Assembly (NCBI GenBank): GCA_963678675.1
Contig: OY783193.1
Location: 15,451,746 to 15,515,745, forward strand
Direction of reading: 5' to 3'
Length of the DNA stretch: 64,000 bases
Source of the DNA: Xiphydria camelus
Taxonomy: Eukaryota > Arthropoda > Insecta > Hymenoptera > Xiphydriidae
A model generated the notes under the pieces. The model ran no database searches. It saw only the letters and a program-made list of their open reading frames with translations, and was not told where the DNA came from. A program made the position numbers and the translations under genes. This document shows, piece after piece, positions 21,423 through 30,745 of this stretch; the first letter of the stretch is position 1; every line of letters starts with the position of its first letter.

Positions 21423-21509
21423 TTAGTCGCTGTCGCTACTATAAATTACAGAGCGGTTTTCTTCTTCTTCGCCTTCAGCAGCCTCCGCTTCTATTTCACT
21501 CTCCTCGTC
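21423..21509 (-). pseudogene. Acidic C-terminal exon of an unidentified protein
   Basis: A 29-codon minus frame ending at TAA (21425-21423), reading DEESEIEAEAAEGEEEENRS then VIYSSDSD. Very acidic tails like this are common at transposase C-termini and in nuclear proteins. It is cut at its N-terminal side by the 21528-22080 palindrome. On the other side of that palindrome, the minus-strand sequence at 22110-22300 includes a short open segment (MMNRVRDFTKCACLLK) ending at a GTAAAG donor, which may be an earlier exon of the same gene. I cannot assign a family. Confidence 0.35.
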
Positions 21510-21527
21510 TTATTGTTAGTCCGTCAG

Positions 21528-22080
21528 ATAGTGACAGATTCTGGTGCCCCATTTTCACATACAAGCCTCGAAGAGGGTTGAAAAGTACTTCGATTTTGAG
21601 TAAAATGAAGGGAAATTTACGAATGGTCCCTGGGGACAACATATGCAAAATTAAATTTTTCTTAACAAAAAAATAAAAGGTATCTCGCCCATTTTTTCAC
21701 GCAAGCCTTGTTCACTAAATGATTAATTAATAAAACCTGGCTTCGGAAAACCAAAGGCTTGAGTGTTGCAGGTGGCTAAAGGATTGAAATAAGGGCGTAA
21801 TCTTGTAAGGAAAAATCGAGATTCTGACCGATTTTCCCACACAAGCCTTTGATTTCCGAAGCCAGGTTTTATTAATTAATCATTTAGTGAACAAGGCTGG
21901 CGTGAAAAAATGGGCAAGACGTACCTTTTATTTTTTTATTAAGAAAAATCGAATTTTTCATATGTTATCCCCAGGGACCATTCGTAAATTTCACTTCATT
22001 CTACTCAAAATCGAAGTACTTTTCAACCCTCTTTGAGGCTTGTATGCGAAAATGGGGCACCAGAATCTGTCATTATCTCA
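21528..22080. repeat. Inner palindrome, arms about 250 bp
   Basis: GACAGATTCTGGTGCCCCAT at the left is mirrored before 22080, with AAGCCTTGTTCACTAAATGA and CCTGGCTTCGGAAA inner pairing. Inserted in the centre of the outer palindrome. AT-rich, noncoding. Confidence 0.65.
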
Positions 22081-22773
22081 CGGTCTATCTGTATCATATG
22101 CGTCAGCATCACGTCTGAAAGTCCTGCATAGATTGGCGATCATAGAATTTAATTTCTTTCCTTGATAACGTGCTAAAAAATGTATGAAATATAAAAAAAA
22201 AGACAAAATTTATTACATTAATGTTATAAACCGTAAAAGCATTCTTTACCTTCAAAAGGCATGCACACTTGGTGAAATCTCTCACCCTGTTCATCACTTT
22301 CTGGTTTCGATATTCAAAATTTTATACTTTAAAAATGAGTAAATGAAACAAATAATGAGAAAATGATATTAAAATATACAAAACAAACATGATCTTTCAT
22401 AGAAAATACGTAAAGTTTATAGGAAATTTATCTGTAGCACCCTCTGGCGGATGTTTTTAGCAAATATAAATATCGGAAATGAATTCCTCGTACCTAAAAA
22501 CCCCCACCACAACTATTTTGTGAAAAAAAACATTTTTTTTAAATTTAATAATGACCGTTTTCCCTTCATACTCCCTAAAAACTACAAAATTGAAAAAAAT
22601 GCTTAACTGAGCAGCAACAACCAAACCAAAATCAGTTTTGTTAATGGTAAACCAGCCCGGAACATAAACTGAAGTCAGATTTTAATACCCTCTTCATGAC
22701 CCCCAAAATGACTTACAGTGTTATTGTACCTAATTCAATTCCGTCGTATCTGCTATTCTTCTGCCACGAATTT

Positions 22774-23493
22774 CCCAGATAGAAAAGTATGCCACAGGAT
22801 TAGTGTAGTACCGCCAATACAGTAGACTCGCGGTTATCCAAGTCCCAGTTAACCGAGGCTCCGGATTAATCGAGGGCTCTCTCCTGACTCCCAGCGACTC
22901 CTGTGTCGACTCGTGTCGATGTTGCTGCAACATCGCTGCTTCCAAGAGAGGCAAAAAATTAACTCACAAAAATCCATCAGACTTCTTTGTAAGATAAAAT
23001 ACATATGTAAGTAAATATAAAATTGCATAATGTACCTTTTGGATTTTTCTTCGTCATCCACTAGCAATTTAAAAGAACTTCGGATTATCAGAGTTTTATT
23101 TTTAACCGAGGTACCCTCGGTCCCAATTATCTTGGATAATCGAGAATCTACTGCATACCGCCAAAGTTGATGCAGATCTTGTCGAAGCACGTCGTGTCGG
23201 TAGAACCTGACATTTCTACCGTGGCATTGTACAGCAATTCTAGAGATTTTAAATTAGAGGCAAACTGCATATATACTGTCAGTACAGGAAGACGGTTTAT
23301 TACCAGAACGCTGTGCAGCTATACTACCGTAATAATGTGGAAAAGTGTGCCATAGGATTAGTGCAGTGCCGCCGAGACTGCCAATATATCGCCAAAGTTG
23401 ATGCAGACCTTGTCGAAGCACGTCGTATCGGTAGAACCTGATATTTCTACGGTGGCATTGTACTGCAATTCTGGAGGAAGTTTTCTATCTGGG
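22774..23493. mobile_element. DNA element with CCCAGATAGAAAA ends
   Basis: Perfect 13-bp inverted ends at 22774-22786 and 23481-23493. Inside are direct repeats: GCCA(C/T)AGGATTAGTG(T/C)AGT at 22790 and 23349, and a 90-bp unit beginning CGCCAAAGTTGATGCAGA at 23159 and 23397. A second, pogo-like MITE is nested at 22820-23153. The ends resemble those of the 2770-8977 and 18950-24884 elements in the TAGAAA core. Confidence 0.6.
22820..23153. mobile_element. Pogo/Tigger-like MITE
   Basis: Begins CAGTAGACTCGCGGTTATCC and ends with GGATAATCGAGAATCTACTG, the end style (CAGTA, then CGATTATCC) of pogo-group elements. TA precedes the left end; the right flank is CATA, so the duplication is imperfect. 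The interior has repeated ACCGAGG words and no transposase. Confidence 0.6.
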
Positions 23494-23499
23494 TCTGTT

Positions 23500-23940
23500 A
23501 AAAGTGCCTCTGAAATATAATATAATATTATAAGGTAAAAAATACAGTGGAAAGAAACAATTATTAGCGAGTACTAATAACCAATAAACTTCATATACCT
23601 TCGATACAAGCATGTAGTGCTGTATTTTTTAAAACCTCTTTCCTAGGCACTTCTTTAGCAGTCGTGAATCCCTTTGGAGGGTCGTGAATCCCTGGGCAGG
23701 CACATTATTATGACGCTGAAAACAAAAATAGAATAACCACAAAGATGTGTCCAAAGATTTTATCAAAATGAGGTTAAAACGATCAATTAGGAATTACTTA
23801 TCTGATGGAACTTCTTCTGAGATACGGATGTCTCCTTTCCTACTCTTGATGCACAATCAACCAGGGAAAAAGCACTGCTTCCGTTCACTATCTTGATTCT
23901 TTGAAAAAGACGGCAAACGATTATTGAACTATACGGAGCG
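23500..23940. other. Gap within the 5.9-kb insertion
   Basis: AT-rich, with a duplicated GTCGTGAATCCC at 23661 and 23682 and a GGGCAGGCACATTATTA word also present near 20563. No gene seen. Confidence 0.3.
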
Positions 23941-24745
23941 CGTCTGTCACATTTATCACTATTGGGACCGCTATTTACCGATGGCGCCGCTCGCGACGTT
24001 GCGGAAACATGGCGGATATTGGGCGTGCAGCACGCCGCGTACTTCAAATTCCAGCAACCGGTAGTATACAGTTGATCCGAATGAATTCATTTAATTGTTT
24101 GTGAAAATAAATGTCTACCTATATCTCGTTCTAAAAATGCTCATTTTTTAAAAACTTGGAGCAAGTTAACACTTCAAGTACCTACGTACCAATCCGAAAC
24201 GCCAATATCGGCCATGTTTTTTATATCGATAATTCATTAGCTTCGACTGTAATGTACACTTTGAAAATTATTTTTTACTTACTCCAGTATATATTTAAAA
24301 AATGTAATAAAAAATATTTAATTTAAATAGTACTATCAGAGTTATTGAGTCAATCCGTATTTTAATTTTACAAGACCGGCGAAAGTTGCTAAATAAGAAT
24401 AGTACTAGTTAAAATTTATCACACAATCTATAATTATTTATTAGGGTCTTGTAACGGCCGAACCGTTGCAATATATTTCAATATAATTTATAAATATTTC
24501 AGAATTACTTCCATGTTAAAATGCATGATTTTATCATTTATATACAACAAATAATTTGATAGGACATGCCTTAGAAACGCCCGTTCAAGCCCCGATTAGA
24601 TATTAGGGACGCTTAAAATGAATGCGGTATGCGGTGCTTGACTCTTTTACCTACCGGTCGACGGAATTTGAAGTTCGCGGCGTGCTGTACGCCAATATCC
24701 GCCATGTTTCCGTAGCGCCGCGAGCGCCGCCATCGGTAATAAACG
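23941..24745. repeat. Inverted repeat, about 105-bp arms
   Basis: The left arm (23945-24060) and right arm (24650-24745) are complements carrying GGAAACATGGCGGATATTGG and CAGCACGCCGCG. The interior is AT-rich without a gene. Likely a nonautonomous DNA element inserted beside the GC-rich end repeats. Confidence 0.55.
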
Positions 24746-25117
24746 ATCCCAATACGCTTTCAGGGCATGCCTTAGAAGCGCCCGGTCGAGCCCCGATCGG
24801 GTACCCCCGGCAGGGCATGCCCTAGAAGCGCCCGGTCGGGCCCCGATGCTACATCGGGCAAGCCCGATCGCATTTCTACTCGGGTTCACCCCAATAATTA
24901 AAGCGAATAATCAAGCCATAGGACAGTTAGTTTGCACTTTCTCTAAGTACATCAGAGCACTCAAAGCGCTTAAGCAACCGACGGAAACATGGGATTCCCT
25001 ATTGATTGGAATAATGTTAACGAAATTCGATCAGGAAACGCGTATCAAGTGGGAAGAATCTCTAACCGGTATCGATATGCCGACTATGGCCGAAATGACC
25101 GCATTTTTAGTCAAACG

Positions 25118-25416
25118 AAAAACTGTTATAAGTAATTGTTTCTTCGAATAACAATTTTTTATTATTTTTCAGGCTTAGAAATGGAATATCCATGAGGCAA
25201 AAATCAGCAGTTTTGCTTTTCTTCACTTTTCATCGAGGTCAAAAAGCTGCCGCAGCCGCTCGGGACATTTGCGACGTGTACAAAGAAAGTGTTATAGGCG
25301 AGTCTTTGATAAAAAAGATGTCGAAAATTCTGATATTTGCCTCTCCTGGGTATTCCACTTCTAAGCCAGAAAAATAATAAAAAATTGTTATTCGAAGAAA
25401 CAATTATAACAGTTTT
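25118..25416. mobile_element. Mariner-derived MITE with transposase remnant
   Basis: About 50-bp inverted ends (AAAACTGTTATAAGTAATTG and complement) enclose roughly 190 nt that still encode the N-terminal helix-turn-helix of a mariner transposase. It has inserted into the BEL gag. Confidence 0.65.
25171..25377 (+). pseudogene. Mariner transposase N-terminal fragment
   Basis: After one in-frame stop (TGA before AGGCAAAAATC) the frame reads AVLLFFTFHRGQKAAAAARD then ICDVYKES, matching the mariner first helix-turn-helix consensus (F-x-R/K-G-x-x-A-x-A-A-R/K-x-I-C-x-V-Y). The fragment ends at a stop after about 60 codons, so no catalytic DDD domain remains. It cannot act as a transposase. Whether its ends are still recognised by a related transposase is unknown. 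Confidence 0.65.
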
Positions 25417-25589
25417 GTAGAAGAGGGAGAGAGCTCTTTCAAATAAATATAAGCACTTTGCGAAACAGCAAACAAATCGTTGTAAAATAAAAGAAAATAA
25501 AAAAAAAACGCTACAAACTTATTTTTCAACCCAATAGCATCGCGATGATAAATACTTCACAAAACTAGGGTTAATCTCGCCATCAGCGA

Positions 25590-25885
25590 AGCGGTACATT
25601 TCGGCGAATCCAGGCTGCTAATGAGTTCGCAGTCCCGCACCTTTCCTGAAAGGGTTAATTACTGAACGAGTCCGAATGAACCTTTGTTTGCCGAAATATT
25701 CGGTTATCTATTGAAATCATCATTTCTCTCCTTTACAAAGTTGAATGCATTTCGAATGCATTCAAAATATAGCGGTATCTGCGAGAAGTGGTTCATTACA
25801 ATTCGTTCGGTAATCAGCCTTCCGGGAAAGGTGCAGGACTGCGAACACAATAGCAGTATTTGTTTGTCGAAATATACCGCACGAA
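25590..25885. repeat. Palindromic MITE
   Basis: Arms include ATTTCGGCGAATCCAG-side sequence and GGAAAGGTGCAGGACTGCGA opposite TCGCAGTCCCGCACCTTTCC. Noncoding. A similar ACCTTTTCCGGAAAAGGTTAATTA word occurs near 16357. Confidence 0.55.
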
Positions 25886-26153
25886 CTGCGTGCACTATAA
25901 TGTGCACTATAATAGAATTTGTAATGTATGTGAGATTCTGAGAAACAGCGATTAATGTTTTATCACGGTCAAATTTGGGAGTAAAATTTCTTGATTCTGA
26001 TTCTGATTTTCTAGAAATTTGTGAGTTTAGTGAATACTTCGTTCGCTCGATTAAAGTTACTTCGTATACCGAGAAAAGAGTTTATTTGCAATTAATAAAT
26101 GTATACTTGATTACGGCGGAAAAAAGATTTGGTTAGGCCAAGTAAGTAAATAT

Positions 26154-26563
26154 ACCGGGTGATTCTTTAATATTGCGACAAACTTCAAGGATGGGTTCCT
26201 TGAATGAAAATAAGAAAAAAAATTCCTATGAACATGGGTCCGGAAACGCTGAGTTACGGAGAAACAGGGTGTTGAATTTTTATACAAATTCTCTTCCATT
26301 AACGAACAGTACAAAGTTCTTTAATTTCATTGAAAATAAATATGTTTAAGTATTTGTACTAATAGATGATACACCAAGCTAAGAAAAATGCAGAGTGAAG
26401 CAAGAAAATAAATTATTAGAACAAATCAACGAAAAGGAAGGAATTTATACAAATGAAACTCAGCGTTTCCGAACCCATGTTCATAGGAACATTTTTTTTA
26501 ATTTTCATCCAAGGAACCCGTCCTTGAAGTTTATCGCAATATTAAAGAATTACCCGGTATATT
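26154..26563. mobile_element. MITE with ACCGGGTRATTCTTTAATAT ends
   Basis: A 410-bp element with inverted ends from 26154 and to 26563, arms about 120 bp (AACATGGGTCCGGAAACGCT and complement). Short AT-rich flanks make the target duplication ambiguous. Confidence 0.65.
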
Positions 26564-26623
26564 AATTATTAGAATGTCTCTTTCATTCAAACAAAAATAG
26601 AATAATAGCTAATGAATATTTAC

Positions 26624-26871
26624 TTGAAAGGCTCATTCAATTGTTTGGTAACGATTTCATCGAATTCATTAAGTTTTTTGTTGGCGAATTTCAAATCTGT
26701 TAAATCCACATTGGCGAGTCATACTGACTGCAGTTTTACCGATCCTAATTTTTCGATGTTTTCCGGTAAGATACAGCAGTCATTATCGATGATGTTGGCG
26801 GAGGGAATATAGTGTGTGATGTTATTATCACCCTTTCCTGATGGTTCCAGAGAAAAGATGGTGTCAGACAT
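26624..26871 (-). pseudogene. Unrecognised first exon with one premature stop
   Basis: Minus-strand ATG at 26871 begins MSDTIFSLEPSGKGDNNITH and continues about 50 codons to an in-frame TGA. The same frame stays open beyond it (LANVDLTDLKFANKKLNEFD) to a GTAAAT donor at 26623. The composition looks like genuine protein and the exon ends at a splice donor, so this is probably the first exon of a gene with a single nonsense change, or a captured exon in a mobile element. I do not recognise the family. It sits directly left of a giant palindrome. Confidence 0.4.
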
Positions 26872-26965
26872 TTTCTCAAGGTACGGTAACAATGACTGGT
26901 GGCGACGCGGGTCTTACGACTTCAGTAGCGTAGTGTGCGAGCTATGCGTCTCCAGTTGCTTACTA

Positions 26966-28243
26966 GTGCAATCAAAATAGCATATGAAATGCAAATAAAT
27001 TCAGGTAAGATGAAACCTATACCAATTGATAGGGAAAAATCGCCTGAAAAACATACATATCAAAAGATCCCAAACAACTTTGGCCGGGAAATATGTGTAA
27101 TTAATGAATAAATAACAAGACTTGCGATCGAGCGTCCTTTGAACGCTGATATTTCTCGTTCAATGGGCTTAATTAAAAAAGTAGAACTACCATTATGTAG
27201 CGGGGAAAATTTGCTACAAGAACCAAGTGGAAACCGCTAGTTGAAAGTGTTTCGTTTTAGTTTTATTAATGTTTTAAGCTTTTGCAGCGTCTTGAACGCC
27301 AAACGGTCAGCTGATTATTTGGCTCCACCCCTTGGCTACGACGGCTCGATCACGTGATGCGCGCGGATTTCAAACTGCTGTGCGTACATTTATTCATACA
27401 TTTTTCTATATTTTCATTAATAAATAGTAAAACAAAACTATTTTGACCGTTTTGATTAACACACAATTTAATTTTTTTCCTTCCATCTCTTAAAAACTTT
27501 CTTTATATCTATTTTTTATATTAACTCATTTGTTCAATAAATATTTCGAAAGTAACACAATTTTGTAGTATTTGTCAATAAAAATATAGAGAAATGTGTA
27601 AATTAATTGTATAAATAAAAAAATAAGCATTACACACCGATTCAATTTTTATTGTTCTATCGATTAAATTTTCTTTATCCTTCTTATTTTGTTTTATTTG
27701 TTGTATTTACCTTTATTTTACTGTTTAATAAATGAATTTTTCAAAACAAGTTTTATTTTACTATTTATTAATGAAAATATAGAAAAATGTATAAGTAAAT
27801 GTACGCATAGCAGTTTAAAATCCGCGCGTATATATAGCGCGCGTATCACGTGATCGGGCCGTTGTATCCAAGGAGTGTAGCCAAATAATCAGCTGATCGT
27901 TTGACGTTCAAGACGCTGCAAAAGCTTAAAACATTAATAAAACTAAAACGAAATACTTTCAACTAGGGGTTTCCGCTTAGTTTTTGTAGCAAATTTTCCT
28001 CGCTACAAAATGGTAGTTCTACTTTTTTAATTGAGCCCATTGAACGAGAAATATCAGCGTTCAAAGGACGCTCGATCGCAAGTCTTGTTATTTATTCATT
28101 AATTACACATATTTCCCGGCCAAAGTTGTTTGGGATCTTTTGATATGTTTTTCAGGGGATTTTTCCCTATCGATTGGTATAGGTTTCATCCTACCCGGAT
28201 TTATTTGCATTTCCTCCAATAAAATCGCCTATTTTGACTGCAC
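26966..28243. mobile_element. 1.28-kb palindromic element with TA duplication
   Basis: Inverted ends GTGCAATCAAAATAG and complement (one mismatch), flanked by TA. The arms are over 500 bp and nearly identical (for example GGCCGGGAAATATGTGTAAT and GACTTGCGATCGAGCGTCC with complements). The centre (27390-27800) is an AT-rich inverted repeat. There is no coding capacity. It can fold into a single very long hairpin. Confidence 0.7.
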
Positions 28244-28354
28244 TATAGTATATACCGCATGTCCTATAGCCAACCGCGCAGGTGAGCTGCGACCTGAATT
28301 CTTGACTTCGGCAGTATTTATGGTACAGTTAGAGTGGGCTTCAGACGAGTGCGC

Positions 28355-28962
28355 TGCATAAGAACGAAAAGTGTCGACTGCTCTTCTAATAGCTGTCAAT
28401 TCGGGAGATCGAAGCGTTTCGTGTAACCTCAAAATCGTAAAGTTTTGAATTAGTAGTGAATAATTTGTAGAAAAGTGATGAGAAATAATCATAAATAATC
28501 TTCCGAATTGACACCTTAGATATCGCTCACGCCACTTCGTAAAACTACTTCCTAGACACGCGCGGTGCTAGCGCGGAAATAATTTCTGAAACAAATAGGC
28601 ATGAGGCGTGTAATTCGGTTGGACATCGAAAAAACCCGAATGATTGTTAACTCTCACTTCTGAACATTACTTACCATTTATTCAAAGATTCACGATTTCG
28701 AGCTTAGACTTCGATCTCCCGAATTGATAGCCATCGGGAGATCAGACGTTTCACACTTTTCGTAAGAACGCAGCGTAAGAGCGAAAAGCGTCGTCTGATT
28801 TTCCCGATGGCTGTCAATTCGGAAGATTATTTATGATTATTTCTCATCACTTCTACAAATTATTCACTACTAATTCAAAACTTTACGATTTTGAGGTTAC
28901 ACGAAACGCTTCGATCTCCCGAATTGACAGCTATTAGAAGAGCAGTCGACACTTCGTTCTTA
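28355..28962. repeat. Palindrome, GTCAATTCGGGAGATCGAAGC family
   Basis: Arms at 28355-28520 and 28810-28962 are complements carrying GCTGTCAATTCGGGAGATCG and AATTTGTAGAAAAGTGATGA. A related, shorter motif forms the core of the 37127-37468 MITE. Confidence 0.6.
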
Positions 28963-28963
28963 A

Positions 28964-29110
28964 GGCCATCACACAGAAAATTCCGTAAGCCGTAAGACGT
29001 AAGACGTAAGCAAATAGACCAATCAGGATCAAGTATTCTCATGTCCGTAAGACGTAAGAACCCCACCACTTTCGTCCGTAAGACGTAAAACGTAACGTCG
29101 AAAACTTTCG
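28964..29110. repeat. Partial copy of the GGCCATCACACA MITE
   Basis: Shares GGCCATCACACA(C/G)AAAATTCCG and AGACCAATCAGGATCAAGTA with 15357-15502, then carries extra CCGTAAGACGTAA repeats. Confidence 0.55.
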
Positions 29111-29829
29111 TCCGGTTGAAATTTTTACGGCGAAGGTCTTACGGACAACAAATCACAAAGTTTCCCGGGTTATTTGATATCATAGGCCCACAAAAATAAA
29201 TGTTTTTCTCTGTATTTCGAACCAGACCAGGTGATTCTTGTAGATTGATGTACGCTAAAAACGAATCTGACTCTCAAATTTGCGTACCAGGTTAGAATTT
29301 CGAGGTACTTGAGGTTAAATGTACGAAAACGTGCGATTTTGGCCATATTCACAGCTCCGTACAATGAAAGTAAAAAATTTTTCTTAATTGCACATACAGC
29401 ATTTGAAAGTGTTGTTTTTGAACTTTATAATACATTCCTTGATTGCTCCAAAACGATTTTATTAAGCTAAATTTCAATACGATAAGTCTATCCTTCAAGT
29501 TCACTACGCCACGCGTGCATACAGACGCTCTAGAGCTGTTTACATCTAACCTAAAATCTAGAAGTGTCAGTTTGATATTGTTAATAATTTCACGTCAATT
29601 GGGAAGAAAAGCTTAACAGTAAGTACATTCAATTATTGATTACACTCAGTTCCTATATATAATAAATAGAAAAGCCATGCCTAGATTGACATAAGGATAC
29701 AGTGAATCGCAATGTAAAATGCATGACGTAAAGAGTCAGAACTATCGTATTCATCTGCTTTTTTCATAAAAAATATAAATAATAACATTCGACAATATTA
29801 TTCTCGAGATATAGTTTGATGAACACGAC
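29111..29829. other. Mostly unassigned AT-rich sequence
   Basis: Contains the inverted counterpart of the 12405-12495 repeat (29216-29290). Otherwise no gene, RNA or repeat structure recognised. Confidence 0.35.
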
Positions 29830-29831
29830 GT

Positions 29832-30421
29832 GATAGCTTCTCTGAAATTTTATCACATAATTATCTCTTGAAGAACCCTGGAAAAAAATATTTTCATTTC
29901 CTATGTCTATTATACAGATAAAATTATTTTTCAGGTAGTTCAAACATGCCGAGCAACGATGAAATATTGTTGGGGATTTTGTTAGTGGCTACGAGTCTGC
30001 TTGTTTTAAAGAAGAAACGATCACGAAGATGGTTAAATCGTCGATGGTGGGTTCGACCAATAAATCGTATGCGTTCTGCACAAGGGGACTTTGAGAATTT
30101 GTTCCAGGAGATCCGGAAAAATATTTGTGGATCATTTCTGATCTCCTGGAACAAATTCTCAAAGTCCCCTTGTGCAGAACGCATACGATTTATTGGTCGA
30201 ACCCACCATCGGTGATTTAAACATCTTCGTGATCGTTTCTTCTTTAAAACAAGCAGACCCGTAGCCACTAACAAAATCCCCAACAATATTTCATCGTTGC
30301 TCGGCATGTTTGAACTACCTGAAAAATAATTTTATCTGTATAATAGGCATAGGAAATGAAAATATTTTTTTCCAGTGTTCTTCAAGAGATATTTATGTGA
30401 TAAAATTTCAGAGAATGCTAT
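29832..30421. mobile_element. Head-to-head inverted copy of a Harbinger first exon
   Basis: A near-perfect palindrome centred at about 30126. Each arm contains the same splice-acceptor-like TTATTTTTCAG and an ATG-initiated segment (plus from 29946, minus from 30307). The element is therefore an inverted duplication of the 5' part of a PIF/Harbinger transposon rather than a simple deletion derivative. Confidence 0.65.
29946..30215 (+). pseudogene. PIF/Harbinger transposase N-terminus, one arm
   Basis: Reads MPSNDEILLGILLVATSLLV, then a basic stretch, then RRWWVRPINRMRSAQGDFEN and LFQEIR. The WWVRPIN...GDF..L..EIR pattern is the conserved N-terminal region of Harbinger transposases. The frame then runs across the palindrome centre into antisense of the other arm, so the catalytic DDE domain is absent. 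The mirror copy on the minus strand (30307-29924) carries the same motif plus a few further residues (NDPQIFFRIS), showing the original exon continued. Nonfunctional as a transposase. Confidence 0.65.
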
Positions 30422-30437
30422 CAATGCTAACACATAT

Positions 30438-30745
30438 AAGTGGTTTTTGATAACACGCGTCATTTATGAGATATGACGGTCACCTCAATTTTTTTAGTGG
30501 AACTCGACATTTTCGTTCTTATAAAAATTATAGAGCTTATCGATATGAACAAAAAAGGTATAAGATGAAAAGTCCATTCGTCGCACCGTGAACGATCTAA
30601 CTAATGGACCTTTCACCTTATACCTTTTTTGTTCATCTCGACGATCTCTAAAACATTTGTAAGAACAATAATTTCGAATTCAATACAAAAAAATTAAGAT
30701 ACCTTCATATCTCGTAAGTAACGCGTGTTATCAAAAACGACTAAT
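30438..30745. repeat. Palindromic MITE
   Basis: Arms of about 110 bp: AGTGGTTTTTGATAACACGC and the complement before 30745; inner arms contain AACAAAAAAGGTATAAG and its complement around a CATTCGTCGCACCGTGAACG loop. Confidence 0.6.

Larger units (their letters stand above)
21014..22689. repeat. Outer palindrome, arms about 300 bp
   Basis: The arm at 21014-21310 (TATTGAAATCTGACTTCAGT to the CTTTACGTATTTTCTATGAA segment) is repeated as complement at 22385-22689. It encloses acidic-tail and transposase-like exon remnants and another palindrome (21528-22080). Confidence 0.6.
18950..24884. mobile_element. DNA element, CCCGAGTAGAAAT ends, CCCGATCGGG-rich subterminals
   Basis: 13-bp inverted ends CCCGAGTAGAAAT at 18950-18962 and 24872-24884, inserted in the BEL gag core. 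Next to each end are repeated CCCGATCGGGG and GGGCTGCCCGA or GGGCATGCCC words (18980-19130 and 24770-24870). The interior is mostly nested palindromes. Transposase remnants may be the exons at 21423-21509 and near 22110-22300, both minus. The target duplication is unclear. Its terminal GTAGAAATCTG matches the 2770-8977 element. Confidence 0.65.
18281..25160 (+). pseudogene. gag: BEL/Pao gag, frameshifted and split by an insertion
   Basis: Three blocks. 18281-18637 gives an N-terminal segment with KRGLIKSQLTRLKNAVAEYL, typical of BEL/Pao gag leaders. 18582-18949 in another frame gives the DUF1759-type core, with LPKLQLPSFNGSYDTWLNF and IIHSNTSLPDVQKLHYLRSS. After a 5.9-kb insertion (18950-24884) the core resumes at about 24885-25130 with IRALKALKQPTETWDSLLIG. 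A frameshift near 18600 and a second insertion at 25118 (mariner relic) complete the disruption. No protease, reverse transcriptase or integrase is found. Gag would form the particle; this copy cannot. Order of events: the element inserted first, then the two DNA elements. Confidence 0.75.
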
